This document shows positions 1 through 11,363 of a stretch of DNA of 64,000 nt, piece by piece. This stretch comes from Pezicula radicicola (taxonomy: Eukaryota; Ascomycota; Leotiomycetes; Helotiales; Dermateaceae). The stretch is from assembly GCA_003008705.1 (NCBI GenBank), contig PDUO01000059.1:186001-250000 (forward strand), in the 5' to 3' direction. The notes beneath the pieces were generated by a model. The model was not told the DNA's origin and ran no database searches. It saw only the letters and a list, made by a program, of their open reading frames with translations. Made by a program: the position numbers and the translations under genes. Position 1 is the stretch's first letter. Every line of letters starts with the position of its first letter.

Positions 1-574
1 TTGTTGTCGCCTCCAACTTACAGGTTAGGGTAAAGGATGAAAATTCAAAAATAAGGTATCGCGATGCATGATGACATCATAATCTCCACGATCTCATCCT
101 CAAACAACCCCTGGCCTGGCGTCTCTCTCTTCTGCCTTGGAACACGACGGGAATATAATCTCACAACATCCAGGTCCAGATCGTGCCCAAATCGTGCCAA
201 TCCCCCTAAAAACAGGTATGCCTGGTAATTACCCTGAAATCATAGGTTCAATCGTTGTTTTGCGTATGCGATGTATATATCTTGTATCTCCTGCACTCTT
301 TCTTATTTTCTCTGTCTGTCTGTCTGTCTATTGTTCTCCCTCCTCGTCTCCCTTTCGCTTTTCCACGACAACGCCAGATAAATTTAAGCTCTTAAGCTTA
401 AATTATTTCCATTAAGGCTTGACCTGACCTGAGTTCACGGTCAGAGATCGATCGACTCCTGATTGGATAAATTATCCAATTATAACACGCAGATTACCTT
501 CCTTCACCAGAAAGGTTGAAATCCAGAAGTAGAAATTCCGATATCAAAACCCTCATCCTCACAATTACACAATC
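1..574. other. Left-edge intergenic / upstream region
   Basis: No coding region is supported here. It ends at the start codon of the APP1-domain gene and so should contain its promoter and leader. A pyrimidine-rich tract with about four TCTG repeats lies near 311-329, a common feature of fungal core promoters. The short open frames lack domain signatures. Confidence 0.5.
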
Positions 575-2204
575 ATGCAATTCTACGCCCTCCCCGTCGT
601 CCTCCCAGCACTGCTCCCAGTAGTTGTGGCAGCACCCGCGCCCACTCCAGTAGGGGTAATAGCACCACCCCACCCCATGATAACACCCAAAGCAACACTC
701 GAAGACCGAATCCCAACACGAGTCCAAGAACGCGGCATAATTAGCGACATCACCAGCGAACTCGATAGTTTCGTGAGCAGTTTAGTGGGAACATATCCCG
801 AATATATCGCGAGTGGAGTGGCCAATTTCTTTCAAGGATTCCCGACTGGTAGTGCAGTTGAGAGTAGTTTGGGAATCAGTGATGGTGATTTAACTGCGAC
901 TCCGACTCAAGTGCTGAATATTCCGTAAGCAGATCGAGACGAATGATTTTTGATTAATACTAATAGAAGTCCTTCACAGATCATATGCGAATTGGACCGA
1001 GGAAGGATGGAACCTGCGATTGCGTGGAAACGTCTACAAACAACCCAACATTTCCGAATCGAAACTCAATCATCTCGCGAACGTCTTCCTTGTGGGAACC
1101 TCAGTAGAAGCACTTCCTTCTTCGCAAGCAGACCAAGCCCGCAATCTAACCGCCGAGATCTTCGTTATCCAGCAAGGAAACGTCGATGTCTCATTCCACC
1201 TCGAACCAGCAGCCAGTGCAGGCGGAGACGGAGAAGCAAATGGCGGAGGAGCCGTAACACCAGCTGGAGGATCCCAAAACCTAACCCTCATAGGCGAGAC
1301 AACCGATGAAGGCGATTTCGACCAATTCCAAATCCTTGCCAACGTATCTGGCCCAGGAGGGTATCTAGCACCAGGAAACACAACCACCAATATCCAACGC
1401 CTAAACGTCTACGCAGACGGTACAGAAACCGGGAACGCAACCAGCTACCTAGTCCCAACAGCCGGTCTCACAATAATCTCTGACATCGACGACATCCTCC
1501 GCATAACCAAGATCTACGAGCCAGCCGAAGGTCTCCTAAACTCGTTCGCTAGACCCTTCACGCCCTGGATGAACATGCCAGAACTCTACGCCAACTGGTC
1601 CGCTAACATCCCCGACTTCCACTTCCACTACTTAACCACGACCCCCGAACAAGTAACCCGCAACTACATGGAATTCATCTACGCAACTTACCCGGGCGGC
1701 TCTTTCGATACGCGACCCCTAAACTTCAGCGACGTCTCCGCAACCCTCAGCATCCGAAAATACTTGCTCGAAAAAGTCTTCCAAACGTTCCCAGAAAGAA
1801 AATTTATCCTCATAGCCGATACCTCAAACTCAGACGTCATGAAAGATTACCCAGCAATGGCTACTGAATTCCCTGGTCAAGTCCAATGTATCTGGCTCCG
1901 TAACACATCCGCAACCGACCCGGGTGATAAATTCCCCTACGATACAAGTGGATTCGAAGGGTTGAATCAGAGCCAATATATGTTCTTCCTCGTACCAGAT
2001 GACCTGAAGAATCTGGATATCATAAATGGCGAATGTTATAATAGTACGATTCCTCAGAATGTTACATTCAGTGAACAAGGATTACCATTCGGATTGAGTA
2101 AGAGTGCTGCTGGACGATTAGTTGCTGGGAAGTCGGGTATTCTGAATAGTGCTTTCATGGCTATGGTAGTTGTTGTTGGTGGTGGTTTGCTAGCTGGTTT
2201 GTAA
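575..2204 (+). CDS. Secreted phosphatidate phosphatase APP1-domain (DUF2183) protein
   Basis: Two exons, 575-924 and 980-2204, joined across a 55-bp GTAAGC...CAG intron with a TACTAAT-like branch site; spliced length 524 aa. The N-terminus is a hydrophobic signal peptide followed by an Ala/Pro stretch. The DUF2183 core begins near residue 285 with ISDIDD and continues through a PWMNMP segment, FHYL and a long conserved C-terminal half. Family members are HAD-fold lipid phosphatases acting on phosphatidate; yeast App1 works at endocytic sites. Here the signal peptide and a hydrophobic C-terminal tail (about the last 20 residues) suggest secretion or surface anchoring. The DxDx(T/V) motif reads DIDDI, with Ile at the last position, so activity cannot be assumed. 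Family assignment is firm; substrate and location are inference. Confidence 0.88.
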
Positions 2205-4483
2205 TGGAATTATATTATGTGTTCAAAGTTATGACTTGTGGGTTTATGGTCCTGGCGTTTATTTGGAATCGAAATGGAATGAAGCGATCTTGGGCAGTTG
2301 ATTGCTTATACAGTATTGTGTATAGGTAGCATAATTCTCAGCATAGCATTGTATAGCATGACTTGTAAGTATGAATCATCAAAAGCTCATTCCGTCCTAT
2401 CTTCTCACATCTACTTTCTCGGCAAAAAGAAAGAATTTGACTAGATGTACGGAGTACAGCCTACCCTAAATCTCAACTAAAAGAGACTGATGCAAGTTCG
2501 TTTGAAAGCCTGTGAGTTTTCTGTAGTATATGCAGGTAGAGTATGGAGCATAGGTAGGTGATTGTAGGTTCGGCTTTCTCTCCTGATGGGCTATCACTTT
2601 AATACGAGGAGGTTATAGTGTGGGCATATATGTTGTGTATATTCATGACATTGTAATAGTCAATTAGAATTGGTGATTTGCAATTATTGCAGAGGCGCCT
2701 ATTGGAAAATCGTCTAAACGAAAATGAGGAGGGTATTCTACTATCTACTAGAGGCATGTTAGCACCCATTAATATTAGAACAAAATAAGAAGATAGATAG
2801 AAAGGGCTAACTTATCTCCAAAAATAGGAGGGGTTGCCTCTTTAATTGTAAAGAGACAACCCAGGACTACCCACCACCAGGCCTGTCCTTGAATTCATTC
2901 AAAAAAAGAGAAGAGTCCCTAGGCATTTTCATAGCTCAACACACCTTCCCCTCGATCCCGTCATCATCCAAGAGCATAAACTTTACACAGCGGGATCCCA
3001 GAACAGACAAGCACTAAGCTTTGACACCAACTCGAGATGGGTCCCGTTCTGGACGCTGAGTAGAATTCGAAACTCTTGAATGAAGGAGGAATAGAAAGTT
3101 AGCAGTGTGAACGGATAGGAAGTGCCCACCATAGCATCCAGTTAATTGCACTTTGTTTCTCCACCATCACTTTCCCATCCGTATCATATCTTGATGACTT
3201 GATACCGTCTTTCCAGCACCCCTTTCTGAGATCCAAACAATACCAGGCAAGAATTCGACCAACAAAACCGAGCAGACATCCCAGTCAAACAAACAAGCTT
3301 CTCTCTGTTCGTGAAGCAGTACCCTCTGAGATTAGTTTTTGTTTCCTTTGCACGTTAAGTGCAAGGCAGAAGCGGACAAAATACATCAACAAAAATCGCC
3401 GTCATCTCTACGAGAGAGGAAAGGGTGTGCACTCATCGTGAAGATAAGAGACGTGGTGTTGGCGCCCTCCATCACCAATGGGCCAAGCCATTGGGAGGAA
3501 GTTGATGCGGCTGATCGGGATCACACTGCGCGACGATGCCGGAGGCTGGTGCCGTGGCAAAGGTCTTGTGAGCTGGCTATGAGCCAGGTGATATGAAGAG
3601 GTTGGAGACAATGGCTGTAATTCTCTTGGTAGAGTACAACAAGCCGAGATGGATACGGGGTCTTACTGTCATGGAACCGCGTAATCCCATCCCTGAAGGT
3701 TCGATGAGAAGGGTCAACTAAGTATGAAAAGCTTCTGGAGCATGGCAATTTGTCATAGCTTCTAGGCGCATAGCGCTTTGAAGAACCATCTCCTGCCTTG
3801 GTGTTTCTGTTTGCAAGCATTGAAACCTCGCTGCAGATGCGCAATGCAAATGGTTCCGGCGAGTGGGATCAATGCCGTATCACAACCCGGAGGAAGTGGA
3901 AACACCAGCAAGAGAGGTTTGTTTGTAGACATGGGAGGAATTGTGCTCAGCCTTCGTATCTTACGAGATCCCTCAGAGCGATGGTCCCCCAGAGTTTGCA
4001 GAAAAAACGTTGATCGGTCCAAACAGCTGTTGGAAGACCCCAAAGACCACTTCTCAAAGAAGCGCCTGATCCTCTCACATTGTATCTCCCCTCATAACCT
4101 CCAACTAAGTCTCAACAAAGACAATCCATCATGATCAGAGTATACTGTCCAGCCGAAAACCCTGACGAGCGTCCTCACAGAGGCTCTTACCAGAATGGCT
4201 CATAGGAGAATCCTGTTTTACCGTCTTTCGACATCTGGACTATCCCACCGGCTTTTCGACCCACGCGCTTCCTTCGATCGTTCAGCCTTTCGGCGTCACA
4301 ACAGCTCTTGGCAACGTGTATCTAATAGACTGGTGGGACGACTGCGACCGCAAAGCTGATAACCAACGAATACTTAGGGTTAAGTTCCGAGACCATGTTC
4401 GCAGTGCAAGCACTACGGTGCGAGCACATTCCTTTCGGAAAACGGGAATCGAAAAACTGTGGGGAGGGAGTCGTGCTTGGTTT
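2205..4483. other. Intergenic region
   Basis: About 2.3 kb following the APP1-domain gene. Several frames of 70-120 codons occur on both strands, but none shows a recognised domain, a signal peptide or a consistent intron pattern. I see no RNA gene or repeat family in it. Confidence 0.4.
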
Positions 4484-4790
4484 TTAGAGCTCTTGGTGGA
4501 GAGCGAGAGAAGCCTGGAAGTTCAACGTATTTGGGATGTCTGGTAGCAGTAGAGTGAGGTGGAAGACGTGTTCGGTGCTGCGAACTGGAGACTCAAAGTT
4601 AGCATTGGTCTGGTAACAAGTCGAGATATGAAGTGAGATGTAGAACATGAAGGCTAATCAACAGAGTATTGCAATTGACCATTGGAGGTGCTGTGGTTGG
4701 TGTTGATGATGAGGAAGAAGAGAGGAAAGGAGAGGAAGGAGTCTGGGAACGCGACGCGCTTCGAAGTTGACGCCAGATCCCATGTTTCAC
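4484..4790 (-). CDS. Possible small two-exon hypothetical protein, divergent from the RTP1-like gene
   Basis: A weak candidate. An ATG at 4790 opens 37 codons with an Arg/Ser-rich, mitochondrial-presequence-like N-terminus. Removing a 70-bp interval (4610-4679) keeps the frame open for 41 more codons to a stop at 4484, giving 78 aa. The donor would be GTCAAT, which is non-consensus; the acceptor is CCAG. The gene would share a promoter of about 220 bp with the divergent RTP1-like gene. I do not recognise the product; the open frame could be chance. Confidence 0.22.
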
Positions 4791-5008
4791 GTGACTGAGC
4801 GCTAACCGAAAGTGGCCGAGTCTTCAAGATCTTCGTCTAGGGCATCGTGATTGAAGACTTCCTACTCAACGTTTCCCTCATATTGACGATCCCGACATAC
4901 TATGGAAGCCAATGATATGAGATGATACTTAATGTGCAGTAATCATTCAGCGACAATTCGACAGCCTTCAAAAGTCATACTCATCTTGCGCCACACAACA
5001 TCAACGCC

Positions 5009-7852
5009 ATGGCACCTCCCGAGAAACCCTCAATGAGTAGTAGCCAGCCGCCTCTGCTAGACAAACTCCTTCAGTTTGGGCAGCTTGCATTTAATCCAGC
5101 CGAACCAGAAGAGATAAGGAGAGAAAACAAGCCTAAATTTGAGGAGCTTCTTCAACGGTGAGACTTTCATGACCTCACATTTGCAACATGATAGTGAATG
5201 TGGTCTGACCAGGATAGCAGTACTGGCACGTTGGCTCTTATGCCAGCTCTGAATCTTCTTGTGCAGCCAAACAGAGTCAATCCTTGGCTGAGAGAGCCAC
5301 TCATTCGATGTTTGGCTTCTCTTCCCCTTAGACCTGGTGGCGTTCAGCATACCATTGAATTTGTTCTGTCTGTTCATCCCAGCAGCGCTGGTGCAAATAT
5401 TCCCGCTAGTGCTGGAAGAGGCTCCAATATATCGCTAGAGGCGTTGAATGCTGCCTCAAAGCTTCTTTCAACACCACCAGTTGGGATGTCACCCGAGAAA
5501 TGGTTCTTTGGAATTGCGCCCCAATTGTTATCTCTTCTGGATGGCGAAGGTGAGCCGGAGATGGACAAAGCTGCTGCATACATAGTGGGCTTTGGTATCT
5601 TGGGTGGAAGAAAATTTGGGGCGCCTGGTTAGTATGCGTTTCGCAATCTTGGCCTTGTTTATTGACGAAATACAGGCTCTCCTGGATGGAAGGCTCTGGT
5701 GGAGCCAATCTTGCAGTCTATTGACCCCGCAGGTAGATCTGGTCTTTATGACCAGTTACATGTCCCTAGCTCACCAGAAGTCATTGTTACATCCTCGGGC
5801 GCCGCCGAAATCGTGGTCTCGTCTTTGGCTGTTGCAAAAGGCCTGTCAAGACTGACATCACTTCTAACCTCCCATCCTCATCCATCACTAACTAAAAGAC
5901 TTCTCCACCCTATTCTTCTTCCTCTGTGGTCACTGTCTTCATGGGACTCGGCTAATGTCACTTGCGAAGAAACTTACATCAAACCGGCGAGGAATCTACT
6001 AAACACATTCCTCCAACTGGCTTCATCGGATCAAAAGTTCGTTAATTCGAGGCCGAAATCTTTAGATAGCATTCTCCACAATTTAATGTCCAAAGGAAGG
6101 ATACAGACATCTGCACTATCTTGGATATACAACTCTGCCCACGATGGCAGTATTCATATTGAGGAGATGTCGCCCGAGAGACAGCACCAGAATACAACCA
6201 TCAATATGCAGGCCATAGACCATACCACAAAAGAGTTTCTGAAGTTACTCGAGACCACAGCTGATGTTGATGAAGTATCCCACATCTTCTTGCAACTGTG
6301 CAATAAGTGGCTAATGAAGGACGAAAAAGTCAACATACCTGAAGTTATCACCCGGGTGGATCAGCAAGACGGCGAAGATGATGCACAGCAAAGGCTCATT
6401 GAGGCGAAGCTCATGCAGATAATGATGAACGATATCCCAGATAAGTTAGTTGGCGATTCAAAGCAAGTGCTTGAGCTTGTTAGCAAAGTGCTTCATAATT
6501 TCAATGCTTCAGATAGTACCACAGGCGATGAGGAAGTAGCAACGATTGCATTGAGTCTCCTCAATATAGTATTGACATCTACCAGTTCACAGCGCGGACC
6601 AGAGGTTGACATATATTTCAAGACGATTGAGTCTTCTTTGAAAGTAATCAGCAAGAAGAGTCAATTGGATATATCTTCAACGGCAAGAAACATGCTACTT
6701 TTGTTGAAATTTCGCAATGCCATTGATGAGCCAATTCCAAAAGTCCCTGCTGGACCAAGCGATCAGCAGTACGAAGATCGGAAAAGCTATAAGTTGGCAA
6801 TGTCGTATCTTACCTCGGTTGAATCGCCACCACCAGTACGAGTCCAAGGGCTGGAACTTATCTCCAGATTGATTGAAGCAAACAGCTCTGTCATTGATGT
6901 CCCAGCTCTCTTGGTTCTTTTTTCGTCGCTGCTCCAAGATAGCGAAGAGTACATATACCTTCGCGTAATTAAATCTTTCACGCAGCTCTCCTTTCGGCAT
7001 CCCAAGTCTGTCATGCGAGATCTCGTTGAACGGTATGTCGACGTCAACGAAGACTCTCAGCTTGATTCTAGATTAAGGCTCGGAGAGGCATTACTACAAG
7101 TTATTAAGTCAAACCCACATGCCTTGGAGGGAGATACGGCTCGTTTTGTCTGCAAAGGGCTCATGTCTGTTGGTGGTCGACGTGGAAGGAGGCCAAAATC
7201 AGAGGATGAGCAGAGGAAACGAGCTCAGGTGAAGAGAAAGCGCGACCAAGAAGCCGAAGAAGCCTGGGATGGACCTGTTCCACAATTGGATGAAGTCCTT
7301 GGTAACGAGATTTCGCAGGAGGATGAAGAACTGATGTCACAAATCGTGTCTGGATGGGAAAGCAAGCGGGGCACGGAGGACGTACGGATTCGTGCTTCCG
7401 CCATTTCCATTCTGGGCTCAACGATAGAGTTGAACGCACCTGGAATTGGCTCTACAACTATAGCAACAGCCATAGACTTGTGTATTCATATTATGACACT
7501 GGAGCCAGAACCCGAGAAAGGCATACTACGAAGGTCTGCCATCCTCTTGATCATGAACCTGGCGAGTGCGTTGGAAAATGCGCGTACCGAGGGACGAAAA
7601 TTGGGCTTTGGATTCGTAGGACAGAGCCTCGATGAGATCCTCAGGATTCTGGGCTACATCGAAGGGACAGATAATGATGGGTTGGTTCGCCAACATGCAA
7701 AGGATGTTATTGAAAGCCTTCAAGCTTGGCAGATGAACTCCATTATCCCTTCAAACAATGGTGAAGCCGGATTGAACAAGTTGGCTGGCCTGTCGATCAC
7801 ACCTGGCGACTCGAATAGTGGACCAAGACCGCGTATCGAGGAAATTGAGTGA
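5009..7852 (+). CDS. RTP1: RNA polymerase II import/assembly factor, Rtp1/TANGO6 family
   Basis: Three exons, 5009-5157, 5221-5627 and 5676-7852, give 910 aa; the introns are 63 and 48 bp with GTGAGA and GTTAGT donors. The protein is an alpha-solenoid of HEAT-like repeats. The conserved RTP1_C1 region lies in the middle third (pattern LLQDSEEYIYLRVIKSFTQL, then HPKSVMRDLVERY). A highly charged Lys/Arg/Glu linker follows, then the RTP1_C2 C-terminal block (GILRRSAILLIMNLASALE). In yeast Rtp1 helps carry assembled RNA polymerase II into the nucleus by bridging the enzyme and nucleoporins. The length fits fungal homologues. The first exon was chosen because its ATG and the downstream acceptor TAGCAG keep frame, whereas the nearer CCAG does not. 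Housekeeping gene, expected to be constitutive. Confidence 0.88.
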
Positions 7853-9469
7853 GATGCCTTGATTGTCTACTCCGGATGTGTTTGGGCATGGCGATGTAGC
7901 TCAAGGCTAAGGTATTGATGGATCTCCCTCATGGCGCAAAGGAAATAGTGCTGAAACTAGGACAGGGCTTATGTGATTGACAATGCATGGATTTAAACTT
8001 ACTATTGCTTTTTCCGTGGGAAACATGGGTGTTTATCCTGTTGGTTCAAATACGGGGTAATGATACTTTTCGCCTTCCTACTTGTTGCTAGTTCAAGGTG
8101 GATAACGAAGTTTCATTACCACCAGGCATCAAAGCACTAGTCCCCTAATGACCTTTTTGACAAATCAGAGTAACTAACACTTTGTTGATAGGAATCACAA
8201 TGAGAAATCTGCCTGGCCTTCAGGATAGAAACGGCCCGATCCATAATTATTCTCATCTCGTTCTGATCCTAAATCTGCTGCGCCCGATGGATGAAGTCGA
8301 TTGTCTACGGGTAGTTGACGATGCAGGCAAAACAATCGGGAAGGTCTTACACATTTTCTCATGAATTCAGGTCGTAATACACTTCGCAGAGTAGTTCAGT
8401 TTCGATTTGATTTTCCTTGCAACTCCTCTAAGCTAGTTCTCATGAGAAGTCTATCTCATCATCTTACTGCTGTCTCCATCACATGCAACTGCTGTATTAT
8501 CGGAATCTTCTTGCCTAGGTATTATTGTAGGTTCTGTGCACTTCGAAGCGCTCAGCCTAGGTCGTGTTCCTTGTCGTCTCCCAACTTTTGCGCAGCGATT
8601 GGAGAGTTGATGTTATGCAGCTAAATTACAGGGTAGGTTATACGGACGTTCAGGCGGTTGATCCCCCATCATTTGACCAATGGGGTCGGCTGTACAGCCC
8701 AATTCGGCAATGCCACCGCTGTGGGGTAATCTTTCCAGCGCCCAAGCTTCTCAGCTTCCTTCTCTCAACCGCGGTTCAAAATTTGGATCTTCACCATGCC
8801 TGTGTAGTTCCGGAGTCCGATACTCTGTTGTGCTCATCCACTCTATTACTTTACCTGGAAAGAAGACAAAGGTACTGTACCTTCGGCTTCCTGCCTGAGG
8901 CTTGCTACACGCCAAGAGACTGGTGGACTGGTCGAAAATGGATCATTTCTTTATTCGCAGTGACCCCCATTGCATATTTTGCGAGTCAGCAGGGCAAAGA
9001 ACAACGTAACAATGTACCTACAAGCTCATACGCATTCATGCCACTCTCTGCCGTACCGCTCTTTCCGGATGTCAGTCCGATCTCTGTTTTCACAACTGGA
9101 AGTGTGGCTACCGCCAGGCACGAAGGGATGGTTTCCTACCGATACGCTACTACGCAAGTCATTGGTGTTGCTTATACGACAACCATTTCTTCCGTAGCCC
9201 CTACAACTATTGAGCATTTTGACGAATGGGAGAATTTGCCCCTACATCTGAGACTGCGGGGAAGACTGTGCGGAGGACGCGTTCATTGATATTCAGAATT
9301 ATGGCCGTCCAAACTCAAAAAGTACCGCTGCAACTCATATAAAGATGTATCCGATGTACTCCTCATCTGTTCTTTTGACAAGCCAGTTAGTCGCCTGCTC
9401 CATCTGTCCTCCTTCTTTTCTTCAGTGCCTCAAAGTATCCTTGCCTTACCTTGCCCTACCTTGCCCATA
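7853..9469. other. Intergenic region upstream of cutinase
   Basis: No gene is supported. A 241-codon frame (8564-9289) is the longest, but it starts at no convincing site and has no recognisable domain or signal peptide. The last about 120 bp before 9470 are rich in CCTTGCC/CTTACC repeats and CT tracts, and probably form the cutinase promoter and leader. Confidence 0.4.
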
Positions 9470-10324
9470 ATGTTATTCACGCCTTACATTCTATCTTCTT
9501 TACTTGGCCTGGCACTGGCTTCACCTATTCCTAATCCTGAACTCGAGGAGAGAGAGTCAGCACTCAACCTTCTCATCGCTACCATCCTCGCAGATATCCC
9601 AGGTGCTGTGGGTGATATCAATGAGATTACGGGAGTTTTGACAACAGTAGAGCAGGTCATTGCATCCGCACTCGGGATTCAGACGACCTACAATGAACTT
9701 GGTGGTGCTTGCACAGAGTACACAGTAATCTTTGCACGCGGCACCACTGAGCCGGGAAATGTTGGCGTATTGGCTGGTCCTGCTCTATTCGATGCTCTTG
9801 ATGAGAAGGTGGATTCATCGGACATTACCATTCAAGGTGTCAATGACTACACCGCTTCTGTGGAGGGCTACTTGTTAGGTGGAGATGCCAGTGGTAGTGC
9901 CGAAATGTAAGAATATACTCTATCAGCCTCACATTTTACACTCAACTCACAACACCAGGGCATCTCAAATTAAATCTGCTCTCGCCAGCTGTCCCAGCAC
10001 CAAACTCGTGGCAGCTGGTTATTCACAAGGTGGTCAACTTGTCCACAACGCAATTGCTTCATTACCTGCAGCTACTGCTGGTGCCATCAGCAAAGTTGTT
10101 ATTTTCGGCGACCCAGGTAAGTTCCAAGGTTCTCAGAAAGCCACACTCTGATATACTAATTAGCAATAGATTCTACAACTGCTATTGCAAATGTAGACTC
10201 ATCAAAAGTCCTAATTATTTGCCACGATGGCGATAATATCTGTTCGAATGGCGACCTCATTTTGTTGCCGCATCTCACTTATTCCGAGAATGCTGAGCAG
10301 GCGGCGGCTTTCATTGTGGCGTAA
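9470..10324 (+). CDS. Secreted cutinase (carbohydrate esterase family 5 fold)
   Basis: Three exons, 9470-9906, 9959-10116 and 10170-10324, encode 249 aa. The first ATG of the frame is at 9470 and opens a signal peptide (hydrophobic stretch, then ASPIPNPE). The alpha/beta-hydrolase signature GYSQGGQ places the nucleophile at Ser168; Asp220 in GDNIC and His233 in LPHLTY complete the expected triad, with Cys residues flanking as in known cutinases. Family enzymes hydrolyse cutin polyester or small esters outside the cell, helping plant-associated fungi breach or feed on cuticle. Both introns have canonical GTAAG donors. The length is close to the usual 200-250 aa. Real substrate (cutin, suberin, acetylxylan) cannot be told from sequence alone. 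Confidence 0.93.
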
Positions 10325-10470
10325 TGATGTGTTACGAAAGGAGGCGCAGGGAGTAAATTCTCGGGATATTTTTGATCTCTGAAGGAGCCAAGGTACTCAC
10401 TCAATAATATGCTGTATTTAATGAAGGCGGCATTAATGGATACTCGCATCGTATGTTTGAGATATACAGA

Positions 10471-10831
10471 ACCCCCCCCCCGCCGGATTATTCCTTGTTA
10501 TATTACTAGATACTATAACTTATTGTTGTTTTAATACCTACCACGTACCCACTACCCTTTCACTGTAAGAAGCCTTATAATTATAGGCTGTACTCCCTAT
10601 AATTATAATAGCTAAGAAAAAAAAATTAAGGTATATAGTCTATAGTTATAAGGAGTATAACCTATAATTATAGGGAGTATAGCCTGTAATTATAGGGAGT
10701 GTAGCCTGTAATTATAGGGAGTGTAGCCTGTAGTTGCAGGCTATGTATCCTATAGTATAATTGTAAAGCAGCCAGATTTCGTACTCGCTTATTAAAACAT
10801 ATACCGACAATGAATACTCCGGCGGGGGGGA
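10471..10831. mobile_element. Small non-coding TIR element (MITE-like) with poly-C ends
   Basis: The left end (10471 on) is a run of C followed by GCCGGATTATTCCTTGT. The right end (back from 10831) is, on the other strand, CCCCCCCGCCGGAGTATTC followed by ATTGT. These are terminal inverted repeats of about 24 bp with two or three mismatches. The about 360-bp interior has no coding frame and is filled with AT-rich 22-bp repeats. No clear target-site duplication is visible, so element boundaries are uncertain by a few bases. It sits between the cutinase and glutaminase genes. Confidence 0.6.
10651..10738 (+). repeat. Four tandem 22-bp repeats, with inverted copy at 10568-10607
   Basis: The unit is close to GGGAGTGTAGCCTGTAATTA plus TA and is repeated four times without gaps (starts at 10651, 10673, 10695, 10717). 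Degenerate partial units flank the array on both sides. The complementary sequence, containing AGGCTGTACTCCC, occurs at about 10568-10607, so the transcript or single strand could fold into a long hairpin. Confidence 0.75.
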
Positions 10832-11363
10832 TACTGTACTGTGATGCTGTCGCCTCGATAGAATATATTTTTTTGTAATCAGGAACTTGGTGTATTTACC
10901 AAATTCCAACTCGATCTCCTCCCCAGATCTACGCCAAGACATTCGCCGAGGAACATGTTCCCCAGACCCGCACGCTTTCGGCGATATGCCCCTGAACAAA
11001 CGCAAAAGGCCCCTGTAAAAAAAGGGCATGATGTGATAGGTCCCCACTATTGCGTTCAATTGCGTTCCTTTCCACTAACCCCGAAAAGATAAGGGATCGC
11101 CGCGGGCATCTCACCGGGAGTTGACTTTCTTGATTTTTTGGCTTTGAGCCTCAGCTGGAGCAAAACAACATCCGACGACGGCGGGGGATTGGTACGAATA
11201 TGAGCTTCCAGGAGCCGCAACACGAGGTTGTTGAGCCGATACCAGTGCCAAAAGAGAAGTCGCCGAAGGGAAGCTTCAATGCCTTTACGGCTATTGTGGT
11301 ATGTTATCCGCTTGTCATAGCGCCCAATGCAATGCGACATTTGCTAATTCAAGCCTCCTGTCA
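10832..11363. other. Intergenic region upstream of glutaminase
   Basis: This should include the glutaminase promoter. An ATG at 11200 opens a short frame whose possible splice (donor GTATGT near 11300) does not join in phase with the glutaminase frame. An in-frame upstream ATG at 11301 also exists; the start at 11364 was preferred because it leads directly into the signal peptide. Confidence 0.4.

Noticed and set aside
8564..9289. 241-codon open frame
   Set aside because: No recognisable domain, signal peptide, start context or intron pattern; treated as chance.
11200..11353. Upstream exon extending the glutaminase N-terminus from an ATG at 11200
   Set aside because: The only plausible intron joins out of phase with the glutaminase frame.
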